From Nitrospirota bacterium (GTDB lineage Bacteria > Nitrospirota > Nitrospiria > Nitrospirales > UBA8639), in assembly GCA_003695915.1 (NCBI GenBank), contig RFGF01000015.1:98452-162451 (forward strand): 64,000 nt of DNA. The letters run 5' to 3'. Positions 27,144-36,964 of this stretch are shown here, piece by piece. The notes beneath the pieces are model-generated. The model made no database searches. It was not told the DNA's origin and was given only the letters and a program-made list of their open reading frames with translations. The position numbers and the translations under genes are program-made. Every line of letters begins with the position of its first letter. Position 1 is the stretch's first letter.

Positions 27144-29749
27144 TCCGGCGAGGATAATGTCTTGACGGCTCGTCCCCCGCACAGATCGCGGGTCTCTATC
27201 ACGATGGGCCCATTTTCTGTACCCAATCCCACATGAGCGACCAGCGTATCCTGAGTCCCTGTCCCTTTTCCTGCCATTACAGTCCGCTGGTATGTCGCCT
27301 GGCCGGTGTTCACGATCACTGTGGCCCCGACACCCAAACGCTGACAGTGCTGGCTGTGAACCTGAACTGCCACCCAATGATGGGCGGTCCCGTCATTTTG
27401 AAACAATCGGACGCCATCCTGACTAGCGACGAAGATGTCCAGATCGCCATCCCGGTCGTAATCAGCCATGGCGGTCCCCCATCCATTTTCCACGCGGGTC
27501 CCGCTCAACCACGTCACGTCGCGAAAGTGCCCTTGTCCGTCGTTCAGATAGAGATGACTGCTTCGCCCTGGATAAATGGCGGTCATATACAGATCCACAT
27601 CGCCGTCGTTGTCCACATCCCCTAGCGTGACATCGGCATTCGTCTCTTCGTACCAAATTCCCGATTGCGCGAACCGGTCGCGGAGCATGTATCCTGGCGC
27701 TCCCTGATTGAACAGGACCATACTCATATCGACATGGGGCAATGTACGAGGATGGGCGAGATTCGTCGTCATCACATCGCGGTCGCCATCACCATCGAGA
27801 TCGCTCACGACACTGCCAATACTGTGTCCAAAGGCGCCATGGTGGTTATGCCCTCGGAATCCAAGAACTTTCGCTTGATCGCGAAACGTTCCGTCCCGCT
27901 GATTGAGCCACAAGAAATTCGGATCCAGCCGATAATTGGACACCAGGATATCCTGCCATCCGTCATGGTCGATGTCCGTCCATACCGCGCCTCGCCCGCA
28001 CATGGCTTCATCCGTCATGATGCCGGCCTTGGCGGTTACGTCGACAAAACGCGTCCCATGTGCGTTCTGGAACAGGCGATCCTGCACGCATAATCCCAAT
28101 TCGACCCCTGCGCGTTCATAGTTGGCCACATAGAGATCCAGCCATCCATCGCGATTGAGATCGCCCCATGCAGCCGCCTCCGTCGGTCCACCAATGGGAC
28201 CCGGGAAAACGGTTTCGCTCACATCCGTAAAGACCCATCCCTGGTGATTCTTCAACACGCGATCGGTCGGTCCCCCGAATAGAAACAGGTCCGGATACCC
28301 ATCGTTGTTATAGTCTCCCCACACACCGCCTCGCGCTCCTTTGATCGTGCCAAGCCCCGTGTACGAGGTCAGTTCAGCGAAGGTTCCGTCGCCGTTGTTC
28401 CGAAACAGTCGGGGCCCATCTAGCAAGAGATCCTCGTATCCATCGCGATCATAATCGCCCCAGGCGACACGACTGGACCGAAGACCGGAAAGGCCGCTGC
28501 TCACGGTCACATCCGTAAAAGTCACGATCGTTCCATCGTGCGCGAGGATGCGCCGTGCCCTTTCGGGATTTGCATTCGCTCCAGGCACAAGATGCGCCAC
28601 CAATGTCGGTGTGTTGGGCAGGGCACGACCGGTCTCCAACGCTTTGAGGAACAGCTCCAGGGACTCGCCGATTCGGCCTTCGTTGACGGCGATCAATCCG
28701 AGATAATGCCAGGCCTCTCCCTGCCATGGCGCAAGCTGGACGGCACGATCGAAGGATGTCTGTGCCTGGGCCACCCTTCCCTGCATCAAATGAGACAATC
28801 CCAGGGCTGTGAGCGCTTCGCCCTTCCACCGCGCATCGAGGAATGGATGGCGCTCATACGTCGATGCGTCGATTGCCGACGGCGCGTGCGATGCATCCCA
28901 GAGGGCGAGCGCTTGCTCGATCCAGTGGATGGCCATATCGATCTCCGAACGAGCATCGACCAAGACCCGAGCGAAGCCGAGAGACAGAAACGGTGAACGG
29001 GGAATCCGGTCAAGCCATCTCCGCGCCTCGCGCACAAACTCCTCGATGTCGGAGACCTGCCGAGTCAAGCTCTTGATCAGCACGCGCGCAGCGAACTCCG
29101 CCTCGGCTCCTTCGCCGAATTCCTCGAGGTACCGGCCTGCCCATGCCTCGCGCTGTTCCGGATCTTGTGTCTCGAACAGCATGGTTCCAAGACTTCGTCG
29201 AAGCATCGGACGCCAGGCGGGATCCCGTGCATGAGCCAGCCATCGGCGAAAAACCTCTTGCCGCTCTTGCGCGGCATCGAGATATCCATAGCCGATCCAT
29301 GCGAGGTATAACCGTTTTGGATCATCCTCGTGATCGACAAGCAGGCGTTGTATCTCTTCCCTTATCGTACGGTTGATCTCCATTGTCCGATGATGCGCCT
29401 CGATCGATGCCGCCCACCGGCGAGCCCGCGCCGGGAGCGATTGGGGATCCAGCTGTAAGGCCCGATCATAAGCCGCGAGAGCCTCGCGATAGCGATCCAT
29501 GCGAAACAAACACTCTCCGTGCATGATCCAAGGCTCAGGTCGCGTAGGCTGAAGGCGTGCCGCTATCTCCAAATGCGCTCGTGCTGCCGAATAGTTGCGC
29601 TCGGTCATCAGTTGCTGGGCGGCTTGCACATGATGCTGCCACACAGCCTGCTCATCGACCCTCTCGGTCTCCTCGACCGAGACCGGACGATCGAGCATCG
29701 TGCACCCCGCTAGCATCACCAATCCCCACAGCCACCACCGTCCATCCAC
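27110..29749 (-). CDS. TPR / FG-GAP / ASPIC-UnbV lipoprotein
   Basis: An 879-residue exported lipoprotein; the lipobox LVMLAGC places the lipidated Cys at residue 16. Residues about 35-390 are TPR-type helix repeats (NYSAARAHLEIAARLQPTRP, ALAAYDRALQLDP, AWHYLGLIAVNEGRIGESLE). Residues about 415-790 are FG-GAP/VCBS blades with calcium-binding DxDxDG motifs (WGDYDRDGYEDLLLDG, VWGDYNNDGYPDLFLFGG, SDLDGDGDRDVMTTN, GDVDNDGDVDLYMT, ADYDRDGDLDIFVAS). The end (HHWVAVQVHSQHCQRLGVGA, then GLGTENGPIVIETR) is the ASPIC/UnbV domain. This architecture predicts a surface or periplasmic beta-propeller for protein or glycan binding. The ligand is unknown. Confidence 0.85.
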   Translation of the reverse strand: MDGRWWLWGLVMLAGCTMLDRPVSVEETERVDEQAVWQHHVQAAQQLMTERNYSAARAHLEIAARLQPTRPEPWIMHGECLFRMDRYREALAAYDRALQLDPQSLPARARRWAASIEAHHRTMEINRTIREEIQRLLVDHEDDPKRLYLAWIGYGYLDAAQERQEVFRRWLAHARDPAWRPMLRRSLGTMLFETQDPEQREAWAGRYLEEFGEGAEAEFAARVLIKSLTRQVSDIEEFVREARRWLDRIPRSPFLSLGFARVLVDARSEIDMAIHWIEQALALWDASHAPSAIDASTYERHPFLDARWKGEALTALGLSHLMQGRVAQAQTSFDRAVQLAPWQGEAWHYLGLIAVNEGRIGESLELFLKALETGRALPNTPTLVAHLVPGANANPERARRILAHDGTIVTFTDVTVSSGLSGLRSSRVAWGDYDRDGYEDLLLDGPRLFRNNGDGTFAELTSYTGLGTIKGARGGVWGDYNNDGYPDLFLFGGPTDRVLKNHQGWVFTDVSETVFPGPIGGPTEAAAWGDLNRDGWLDLYVANYERAGVELGLCVQDRLFQNAHGTRFVDVTAKAGIMTDEAMCGRGAVWTDIDHDGWQDILVSNYRLDPNFLWLNQRDGTFRDQAKVLGFRGHNHHGAFGHSIGSVVSDLDGDGDRDVMTTNLAHPRTLPHVDMSMVLFNQGAPGYMLRDRFAQSGIWYEETNADVTLGDVDNDGDVDLYMTAIYPGRSSHLYLNDGQGHFRDVTWLSGTRVENGWGTAMADYDRDGDLDIFVASQDGVRLFQNDGTAHHWVAVQVHSQHCQRLGVGATVIVNTGQATYQRTVMAGKGTGTQDTLVAHVGLGTENGPIVIETRDLCGGRAVKTLSSPDHMVTVTTAPP

Positions 29750-29844
29750 GCTTTACCCCCGATTGTTCTTTGTGCCCGAGCACTCGTGACTATCCACTGC
29801 TCGTGAAGCCTCTCGCTAAGACCGCGGTATCACGAGCCGTATCC

Positions 29845-30675
29845 TCAGGGTGTCGCATCGCGATGCAATGGCGTACCCAGCAGCTTGCCCGACTCTGTAA
29901 GAGTGAGCCACGCCAACCCTAAGACCTCGTGAACCACGTGCTCGGCTGCAAGAAGCTGGCCTGCTCGAGGAAACCATTCACTCAACTCTGATCCTGGACT
30001 ATCTTTTTCCCAAAAACCGGTAGGCGCCGGGATGGGATGCAGCCCTTGCGCCTCGAATACGCGAACTGCCCGAGGCATATGCACGGCGGAGGTCACAAGA
30101 ATGAACGGAGCATGCTGCAGCATCGGCTTGAGAGCCAATGCTTGACCGGCCGTATCTTGGGAACGGGATTCGAGCAAAAGATCGTGTTCAGGAACCCCGA
30201 GTCCCAGCGCAAGTTCACCCATGACATCGGCTTCAGACACGGGTCCGGAACGGCGCCCGCCAGAAATCACCAATTTCACGCCGGAAAATTTTGGGAACTG
30301 ATGATATAACAAGACGCCTTCCACCAACCGGACGAGTGAGGCGTGCGAGACCCAACTGGACAGCGGAAGGGCGGGATCCATCGACAGGCCTCCAGCCAGC
30401 ACAACGATGTATTTGGTGCTCATGACCCGCGGCGATCGACCATCGGTCTCCAATTGGTCCGCAAGCAACACAGGATGTTGTCGTTCTAAATATCGCGTGA
30501 ACGCGGAACTTCCGATGCCGTAGCTAAGCAGCACCAGGACGAGCACCCCTAGGGTCAGGATCACTCTTCCGCGAATTGGCCCGCGATTCAACCACACCCC
30601 AACCATCCCGGCCAACAATAATCCCAAGCCCACCGTTAACGGCATCAGAAGATCTGCCAGCACATACGGCCACAT
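29845..30675 (-). CDS. YdcF/ElyC-type DUF218 membrane protein
   Basis: A 276-residue inner-membrane protein with two N-terminal helices (about 8-27 and 37-56), then a periplasmic DUF218 domain: YIVVLAGGLSMDP, LVISGGRRSGPVSEADVMGE, LLLESRSQDTAGQALALKP, FILVTSAVHMPRAVRVFEAQ. These are the family motifs of ElyC/SanA/YdcF proteins, linked to envelope integrity and the undecaprenyl carrier. ATG at 30675; the gene lies 95 bases downstream of the large lipoprotein's start region on the same strand, so it is probably transcribed before it. The glycan cluster begins about 1 kb away on the other strand. Confidence 0.85.
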   Translation of the reverse strand: MWPYVLADLLMPLTVGLGLLLAGMVGVWLNRGPIRGRVILTLGVLVLVLLSYGIGSSAFTRYLERQHPVLLADQLETDGRSPRVMSTKYIVVLAGGLSMDPALPLSSWVSHASLVRLVEGVLLYHQFPKFSGVKLVISGGRRSGPVSEADVMGELALGLGVPEHDLLLESRSQDTAGQALALKPMLQHAPFILVTSAVHMPRAVRVFEAQGLHPIPAPTGFWEKDSPGSELSEWFPRAGQLLAAEHVVHEVLGLAWLTLTESGKLLGTPLHRDATP

Positions 30676-31720
30676 GCCGAGTCCTCTTTCTGTTCAAGCC
30701 GAGGGATCTTTTGTAAGGAGTCGAGCGCTTCAGCGCCATGTTACAATGCCAGATCGTTTATGCGCGAATGATGGTTCAGTGGCCGAAGATCGTGACGGAC
30801 AATCCCCGGCGGATCGGTCATGGGGAGATTCACCAATCTCGGCATCTCTGTTTGAGAAAAAACGCCGCCTCTACCCGAGCCGGTAGACGACCCTTCGTAC
30901 GCTGCCTCGTCATGCCGTCGGGATGACATCGGAACCCCTCATGTCGAACAACAAGAGGCGAGCCGAAACCAATATTGTCGAATACCCTTGAGGTGGGCGT
31001 CATGGAAGGAGGCCATAGCGATATTCCATCGAAAGCGCACCGCGTGCTCAGGGAATATACCGCCATGGCCGATAAAAAGAGTAACGAAGCAGGGCGATCG
31101 AGTCTCGCATGTTCATCTCGCGTCAATTAAGAGCACAGCCATCTTCTCCTGCATCACTCCACATCACACTGTCTCTGGCTAGGACATTTGCCAAAGTCAA
31201 TCAGATTCTCGGCGTCCCCCACGATCGCATCGGATTGATTCGACTGGTCCTGGTCATGCTCGTCAGCCTGGCTGTCGTGTTCGGCGTCAAAGTCTGACCT
31301 AGCACAATCGGAAAGGTGCTGGTCGCTTTTTGGCTCGCGGCATCGTGTCCGTGACACCCGTCGATCCTGGATATCTGTGCTGTTATCGTTCGCCCGCTTT
31401 TCGAACGGCGCTCGCTTTAAGAACAAGACATGTGCTCGCACGAAAGATGCGCGTGAAAACCTACTCTGCGCGCTTTCTCAATCGCTCGCCGTGTCAACGT
31501 GTTTTCGATCGCAGCGCAAGCCCCTGACCGCCATCTGCCTGCAATCGCGCTGTCTTCTCAAGAGCGACGGCTTGCACCGTGCCTCTCTTTCCGAGTCCAC
31601 CTGGCGATCAAACATCTTCCATCCAGCCGACAAACATTTCCTCGCCATCCCGCGAAACGATACACTCCATCTCACATGATATTGAGAACTACTCTCAACT
31701 GTAATCGATCCGGGTCGCAG
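30676..31720. other. 1.04 kb upstream of the glycan cluster
   Basis: No gene is firmly supported. A short frame ending at 31297 encodes a hydrophobic tail (IRLVLVMLVSLAVVFGVKV) but its start is unclear. A 42-codon frame from 31002 (MEGGHSDIPSKAHRVLREYT) has no ribosome binding site. The promoter of the glycan cluster should lie here; I cannot point to it. Confidence 0.45.
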
Positions 31721-32812
31721 ATGCCTTCGACGGCTTCTCCCATTCCGGTGACTGCCTCGCCGTCACTGCCTGTACCGACGACAGGCTCTGCCTGCGTCGA
31801 TGTGGTGATCATCACGCACAATCATCGACAAACGATCGCCCGATGCTTGCAGTCCGTACGTCATCAAACCCTGCCCGCCGGACGCATCGTGATGATCGAC
31901 AATGCCTCCAACGACGGCACCCCCCAATTCATCGCGACGGCTTTTCCGGATATCTGCCTCGTGGTCAACAACGACAATCGCGGTTTTGCGGCTGCATGCA
32001 ATCAAGGCATCGCCTTGGCCCTTCAGAACCAAGCCGACTACATTGCCCTTTTGAACCCCGATACCCTCGTGCATCCGGACTGGTTGAAAGAGTTGCTCGC
32101 AGCGGCGCAGCAGGCACCAGATATCGGCCTCGTACAATCCCTGCTCTTCGAAGGCCTTCCACCCTCGCAGCGGATTAATAGCCGGGGGAACTGCCAACAG
32201 TATTTGGGATTTGGCTATTGCGATACCAACCCGACACCCCCGCTTTCTCAGGACCTGCAGGAGATCGCCTTCGCTTCCGGCGCCGCGTGCCTGCTGACCA
32301 AGCAACTCTTCATGACCATCGGCGGATTCGATGAACGCTATTTTCTCTACCATGAAGATCTCGACCTTGGGCATCGTGCCCGGTTGGCCGGCTTTCGGGT
32401 CGTTCTGGCGCCACGATCACTGGTCTGGCATCAATATCGCTTTGATCGCGGGCCTATGAAATTTTACTATCTGGAGCGCAACCGGCTTCGCACGCTGTTC
32501 AAGCATTACCAAACCAAAACGCTGACATTGCTCATTCCCATCATCCTGCTAACGGAAGCGGCCGTGCTGCTGCGTGCCCTGCTTGGCGGATGGGGACGGC
32601 TCAAGCTGAAAAGTTACCTGGATTTCATCAAAGATTTTCGAGAGCTGTATCGGACCAGGCAGTCAATTCAATCGCTCCGCAAACTTCCTGACCGTGCCAT
32701 CATTCCCTATCTCACAAGCCAGGTACACCAGAAGGAATTGGACGGATGGGCCTTATGCCTCATGAACCTGATCTGGAGCGGTTATTGGCGTCTCATCCAG
32801 CGATGGGTGTAA
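31721..32812 (+). CDS. Family 2 glycosyltransferase (rhamnosyltransferase-like)
   Basis: A 363-residue GT2 enzyme, GT-A fold. Visible motifs are VDVVIITHNHRQTIARCLQS, VMIDNASNDGTPQFI, NNDNRGFAAACNQG, IALLNPDTLVHPDWLKEL, ASGAACLLTKQLFMTIGGFD and the YFLYHEDLDLGHRARLAGF catalytic region. A hydrophobic C-terminal segment (LTLLIPIILLTEAAVLLRAL) would hold it at the inner membrane, as in WbbL-like rhamnosyltransferases that build cell-surface glycans. The frame is open from 31499; in-frame ATGs at 31676 and 31721 are both possible and neither has a good ribosome binding site. First gene of the glycan cluster. Confidence 0.85.
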   Translation: MPSTASPIPVTASPSLPVPTTGSACVDVVIITHNHRQTIARCLQSVRHQTLPAGRIVMIDNASNDGTPQFIATAFPDICLVVNNDNRGFAAACNQGIALALQNQADYIALLNPDTLVHPDWLKELLAAAQQAPDIGLVQSLLFEGLPPSQRINSRGNCQQYLGFGYCDTNPTPPLSQDLQEIAFASGAACLLTKQLFMTIGGFDERYFLYHEDLDLGHRARLAGFRVVLAPRSLVWHQYRFDRGPMKFYYLERNRLRTLFKHYQTKTLTLLIPIILLTEAAVLLRALLGGWGRLKLKSYLDFIKDFRELYRTRQSIQSLRKLPDRAIIPYLTSQVHQKELDGWALCLMNLIWSGYWRLIQRWV

Positions 32813-32814
32813 CG

Positions 32815-33471
32815 ATGAACGATAGAGTGCAAACGTTTCATCTACTCTCTGACAAGGTATTTCCCGCACCAAGCCCTGCAGCCGCTCCAATTGTGTGGTT
32901 TACCGGATTGAGCGGCTCCGGCAAATCCACCATAGCCATACGGGTCCTTGCAGAATTGCAGCGACGTGGCTACCGGGCAGAAATCCTCGATGGCGACGTG
33001 GTGCGGAAAGGCTTGAGCAAAGACCTCGGGTTCACGAGAGCCGCGCGGGAAGAACATCTTCGTCGGCTGGGTTTTCTTGCAGAGTTATTGAGCCGGAATG
33101 GGATCATTGTCTTGGTGGCGGCCATCACACCCTATCAGAGCCTTCGGAACCAACTCCGCGAGCAATTGACACCTCGGTATCTCGAAGTGTTCGTGAACGC
33201 GCCGTTGTCGGTCTGCGAAGCGCGGGACGTAAAAGGGTTGTATGCCAAGGCGAGAAAGGGGGAATTGCAGGACTTTACCGGCATCGATGATCCCTATGAC
33301 ATTCCACAATTCCCTGAATTGGAGTGCCGGACGGACCTGGAGTCGGTCCAACACAGCACAGCCAAAGTCATGGCCTTGCTGGAAGCCCAGCGATACATCA
33401 AATCTCTCCAAATGCCCGAGGACTCGCCAACCGGCATCGTTCATCCCGTCAACAACCACAACGCTATCTGA
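32815..33471 (+). CDS. cysC: Adenylylsulfate (APS) kinase
   Basis: A 218-residue APS kinase: P-loop GLSGSGKST at residues 31-39, LDGDVVRKGLSKDLGFT, REEHLRRLGFLAELL, the VFVNAPLSVCEARDVKGLYA segment and FTGIDDPYD. It phosphorylates APS with ATP to make PAPS, the sulfate donor. No sulfate adenylyltransferase or PAPS reductase is next to it. Instead it lies between a glycosyltransferase and a flippase, with a sulfotransferase two genes on, so its PAPS is probably used for glycan sulfation. The upstream gene stops two bases before the ATG at 32815; the in-frame ATG at 32803 is an alternative. Confidence 0.9.
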   Translation: MNDRVQTFHLLSDKVFPAPSPAAAPIVWFTGLSGSGKSTIAIRVLAELQRRGYRAEILDGDVVRKGLSKDLGFTRAAREEHLRRLGFLAELLSRNGIIVLVAAITPYQSLRNQLREQLTPRYLEVFVNAPLSVCEARDVKGLYAKARKGELQDFTGIDDPYDIPQFPELECRTDLESVQHSTAKVMALLEAQRYIKSLQMPEDSPTGIVHPVNNHNAI

Positions 33472-33492
33472 CACACGATATCGCGCGATCCC

Positions 33493-35019
33493 ATGGCACC
33501 ACCCCTCCCAATTTCTAGCTCTCAACTCCTCCTCAAGACACAGGCTCTTCAATCGCACCAAGACGCCATGAGGTCTAGCGATCCACATCCCGATATTCAC
33601 CTGCGCCCTGCAAAATCGCCGAACGTGGCCATGGTTTCCCATCCTGGCTGGCCATTCTACCGGCCTCTCCTAACCTGGATGGGGACACAGCGCCGCCGAA
33701 TGTTTCCGATCCACCCCGCAGATCAAACAGTAGCCACAGGAGCCCTTTGTACGCTTGCCCTAAAAATCATGGCAACCGGCCTTGGAGTTCTTGCCACCCT
33801 GGTCATTGCCCGAATTCTCGATGCCAAAGGTTATGGAACATTCACCTATGCTATGGCCTGGATTAGCGTATTGTTGATCCCGGCTACGTTCGGATTCGAC
33901 ACCCTTCTGGTCCGACAATTGGCGGCATATGCGTCGCAGTCGGATTGGGGATTGATGCGCGGCCTGCTGCGCCGCACTCATCAAGTCGTGCTGGCAATAT
34001 CCCTGGGGATAGGCACGATCAGTGGTAGCGTCTTATGGATCATGGCCAATCATCTCGACGCGCAACTCTTGTTTACCATGGGTTTGGGTTGCGTCCTACT
34101 CCCACTCATGGCACTCAACGGGCTCAGGCAAGCTGCCATGCAGGGGCTTCACCGCGTCGTCACAGGGCAAATACCTGGAACGGTGATTCAACCTTTGTTA
34201 CTCCTTGGTTTGGTGTGTGCGAGCTATTTGATACTGGGCCTGAAACTCAGTGCGCCGGTGATCATGGGTTTAGTGGTCATATCGGCATGCGTAACCTATG
34301 TGATCGGCACACAACTCTTGTCACGGGCAATTCCAACTTTTGTGGAGCGCGCCCAACCAACCTACCGGACAGCCCAATGGTCTCAGGCCGCTCTGCCACT
34401 TGCCCTACTCACTGGACTTCACGTGGTGAACAGCCAAACCGATGTCATCATGCTCGGGGCCATTCACGGCGTCGAGCAGGCGGGTGTCTATTCCGTAGCC
34501 TCCCGCGGCGCCGAACTCATTCTTTTCCCATTAGTTGCTGCGAACATGGCCCTGGGCCCCAAAATTGCCGTTCTGCATGCCGAGGGAAAACTCCATCGTC
34601 TCCAGCAACTCGTCACCGCCAGCGCCCGTGGCACCTTTGTCCTCGCCTGTCCCATTGCTTTGGCATTTCTTTTTTCCGGCGATTGGTTTCTGTTCCTCTT
34701 CGGCCCTCATTTTCTCGAAGGTACGGGGGCCCTCAGAATCCTGAGCGTGGGACAATTAACCAATGTATTTATGGGATCTGTGGGCCTGCTGCTGATTATG
34801 ACAGGCTATGAACGTGATGCGGCAAGAGGGATGGCCATGAGCGCGGGCCTCAATATCTTCTTGAATGCTATGTGGATCCCCATGTGGGGGATCCACGGAG
34901 CAGCGTGGGCTACTGCCATGAGCCTTATTACTTGGAAGGTGTTTCTAATAATCAGTGTTTATAAAAGATTGCATATTAATACAACCGCATTAGGCATCAT
35001 TAACAAAGCCCCACAATGA
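33493..35019 (+). CDS. Wzx-like polysaccharide flippase
   Basis: A 508-residue membrane protein of the MOP/MATE superfamily with about 12-14 hydrophobic helices (ALKIMATGLGVLATLVIARIL, AWISVLLIPATFGFDTLLVR, LPLALLTGLHVVNSQTDVIM, GVEQAGVYSVASRGAELI, LVAANMALGPKIAVL). Members flip lipid-linked oligosaccharide across the inner membrane. The first 75 residues are polar, longer than usual; an internal ATG at about residue 70 (MFPIHPADQT) could be the true start. It begins 21 bases after cysC. Base composition becomes AT-rich towards its 3' end and stays so through the next three genes. Confidence 0.85.
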   Translation: MAPPLPISSSQLLLKTQALQSHQDAMRSSDPHPDIHLRPAKSPNVAMVSHPGWPFYRPLLTWMGTQRRRMFPIHPADQTVATGALCTLALKIMATGLGVLATLVIARILDAKGYGTFTYAMAWISVLLIPATFGFDTLLVRQLAAYASQSDWGLMRGLLRRTHQVVLAISLGIGTISGSVLWIMANHLDAQLLFTMGLGCVLLPLMALNGLRQAAMQGLHRVVTGQIPGTVIQPLLLLGLVCASYLILGLKLSAPVIMGLVVISACVTYVIGTQLLSRAIPTFVERAQPTYRTAQWSQAALPLALLTGLHVVNSQTDVIMLGAIHGVEQAGVYSVASRGAELILFPLVAANMALGPKIAVLHAEGKLHRLQQLVTASARGTFVLACPIALAFLFSGDWFLFLFGPHFLEGTGALRILSVGQLTNVFMGSVGLLLIMTGYERDAARGMAMSAGLNIFLNAMWIPMWGIHGAAWATAMSLITWKVFLIISVYKRLHINTTALGIINKAPQ

Positions 35020-35109
35020 GAAAAGCGGCCGGTGGATCTGATTATTCTTTGATTTAAAGAAAAATATTTAAACCTTTTGACTCATTCCTTTTTCTAACTT
35101 TTATCGAGC

Positions 35110-36015
35110 ATGCAACCAAGAAAAGATCAAATTGATTTTATAATTATTGGAGCTCAAAAGGCAGGGACGACAACTCTTTTCAGACTTCTCAATGAACATC
35201 CTCAAATTCATATGCCTCTCGAAAAAGAAGCCCCCTTTTTTACTCAAAACCATGCGTGTGAATCCAATGCCTTGAGGAATTATCTTGCCGAAACATTTGG
35301 GAATGCACCAGAAAACAAACTCTGGGGAAAAGCTACGCCATCCTACCTATGCGATCCTTCGGCTGCACGAAAAATAAGAAAGGTCCTTCCTCATATCAAG
35401 CTTATCGTTATTCTTCGAGATCCAATAGATCGAACTTTCTCTCATTATCTAATGTCAACGAGAAGAAGGATCGAATCACGAAATTTTTCTGAAGTAGTCC
35501 AATGCCTAATCGAAGATCCTGCTTTATCGCAAACGCGAATCCTTCCATATTCCTGGGAAGCGGAAAATAGCTGTTATCTTGCCTGGAGCGAGTATGGACG
35601 TCTTCTAAAACCTTACTCCGATTTTATTTCACACGGGCAGCTGCTGATACTCTTCATGGATGAACTGGCTCACAACCCTTTGAGCCTACTGGACAAGATC
35701 ATGACGTTTTTAGGCTTGGAAACAGGATTTATGCCCAAAAACATAGGTCGCCGGTACCATGTTGGGGGGAGCCAGCTCCGTTTTCCATCGGTATATAAGT
35801 GGTTCACCCATGAATCGAAGAAACTTTTGCCACCAAAGTGGCAACGCCTCGTGCGATTTTGGGCCGAGTTATGGTTGACTATTCCTCTCGCCCAAGAACA
35901 CCGCTCAATTGATGAAAACACTTACAAACGCCTTCGCGATCATTTTCAGAAGGACATTGCATTGTTAGAGCAAATCACCGGCCTAAATGTTCCCTGGACT
36001 CATTATAAATCTTAG
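35110..36015 (+). CDS. PAPS-dependent sulfotransferase
   Basis: A 301-residue sulfotransferase. The 5'-phosphosulfate loop is GAQKAGTTTLFRLLNEHP (residues about 14-31) and the 3'-phosphate site is VILRDPIDRTFSHYLMSTRR. EYGRLLKPYSDFI and LLILFMDELAHNP match NodH/heparan sulfotransferase-like bacterial enzymes. It transfers sulfate from PAPS to a hydroxyl on an acceptor, here most likely a sugar or a lipid-linked glycan given the flanking genes. cysC, two genes upstream, would supply PAPS. The gene is AT-rich, begins 90 bases after the flippase, and has no clear ribosome binding site. Confidence 0.85.
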   Translation: MQPRKDQIDFIIIGAQKAGTTTLFRLLNEHPQIHMPLEKEAPFFTQNHACESNALRNYLAETFGNAPENKLWGKATPSYLCDPSAARKIRKVLPHIKLIVILRDPIDRTFSHYLMSTRRRIESRNFSEVVQCLIEDPALSQTRILPYSWEAENSCYLAWSEYGRLLKPYSDFISHGQLLILFMDELAHNPLSLLDKIMTFLGLETGFMPKNIGRRYHVGGSQLRFPSVYKWFTHESKKLLPPKWQRLVRFWAELWLTIPLAQEHRSIDENTYKRLRDHFQKDIALLEQITGLNVPWTHYKS

Positions 36016-36059
36016 CGAATCTTTTAGGGTTTGAATGCAAAAAGAGGTCCGCATAATCT

Positions 36060-36941
36060 ATGAGTCGAATCCCTCATAAGTATGCCTATTCAGTCGACAT
36101 CAATTCCGAGACCGCTGCGGCGAAAGTTATACGCATGGTCGGGAAAAATAAACGTGTCTTGGAAATTGGAGCAGGACCAGGCTCTATGACCAAAGTCCTG
36201 AATATCGAGAGTCACTGCCAAGTTACAGCCTTAGAGATTGATCAGGAGGCCATTGAACACCTTACGCCATTTTGCGACAACGTGATTCGATGCGATCTAA
36301 ACGACCCGACATGGCCTACCCTGCTTTCAGCAGATGATAAATTTGACGTCATTATTGCTGCGGATGTGCTCGAGCATTTATATGACCCATGGAATACTCT
36401 TCGCTCGCTTCAGAAATTCTTGAAGACAGACGGTTATGTGGTCATTTCGCTCCCTCATGCTGGACATAATGCCATTATTGCAAGCTTGATTAATGGAAAT
36501 TTTGAATATAAAGATTGGGGATTACTCGATAAAACCCATATACGTTTTTTTGGAATAAAGAATATCCAACACCTTTTGACAAGCACTGGGTTAGCAATCA
36601 TAGAGGCAGAATTCGTTCTTTTTCGACCAGAAGAAACGGAATTAGCCGACCAATGGAGAAAGCTTTCCCACCCAATCAAGCAAAGTCTAATAGAAAACAG
36701 ATTCGGACTTGTTTATCAGGTGGTTTTAAAGGCGCAACCAGCATTGAAAAATCAGAAAAATGTTGATCTTATCTCTTTGAATCCCCCGACAACGCTGCCT
36801 GTCTTTCGCAAGGGAACCTTGCGGGAGCATGCGATTCGTATGTTGCGTCGCTTTGTAGTGCCCTGGATACCTCAGAGGTTACGAATTCCCCTTCACAATT
36901 TAGGCGCAAAACTTCGTATGGCACAGTATAGATTCCTTTAA
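36060..36941 (+). CDS. Class I SAM-dependent methyltransferase
   Basis: A 293-residue soluble methyltransferase. Motif I VLEIGAGPGSMTKVL (about residues 35-49), an acidic residue ending the second strand (TALEIDQEAIEHL), FDVIIAADVLEHLYDPWNTL and DGYVVISLPHAG follow the Rossmann-like class I order; RFFGIKNIQHLLTSTGL is typical of the Methyltransf_23 subgroup often found in glycan clusters. The basic C-terminus (about 240-293) may bind membrane. It would methylate a sugar, glycan or lipid-linked intermediate. It begins 44 bases after the sulfotransferase and is similarly AT-rich. Confidence 0.8.
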   Translation: MSRIPHKYAYSVDINSETAAAKVIRMVGKNKRVLEIGAGPGSMTKVLNIESHCQVTALEIDQEAIEHLTPFCDNVIRCDLNDPTWPTLLSADDKFDVIIAADVLEHLYDPWNTLRSLQKFLKTDGYVVISLPHAGHNAIIASLINGNFEYKDWGLLDKTHIRFFGIKNIQHLLTSTGLAIIEAEFVLFRPEETELADQWRKLSHPIKQSLIENRFGLVYQVVLKAQPALKNQKNVDLISLNPPTTLPVFRKGTLREHAIRMLRRFVVPWIPQRLRIPLHNLGAKLRMAQYRFL

Positions 36942-36964
36942 GTTCCTCTTTGAGAAAATTTCTT

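Noticed and set aside
31109..31297. 62-codon frame with a hydrophobic C-terminus similar to that of the frame ending at 21861
   Set aside because: Similarity is limited to about 19 hydrophobic residues that any membrane helix could share; start is unclear.
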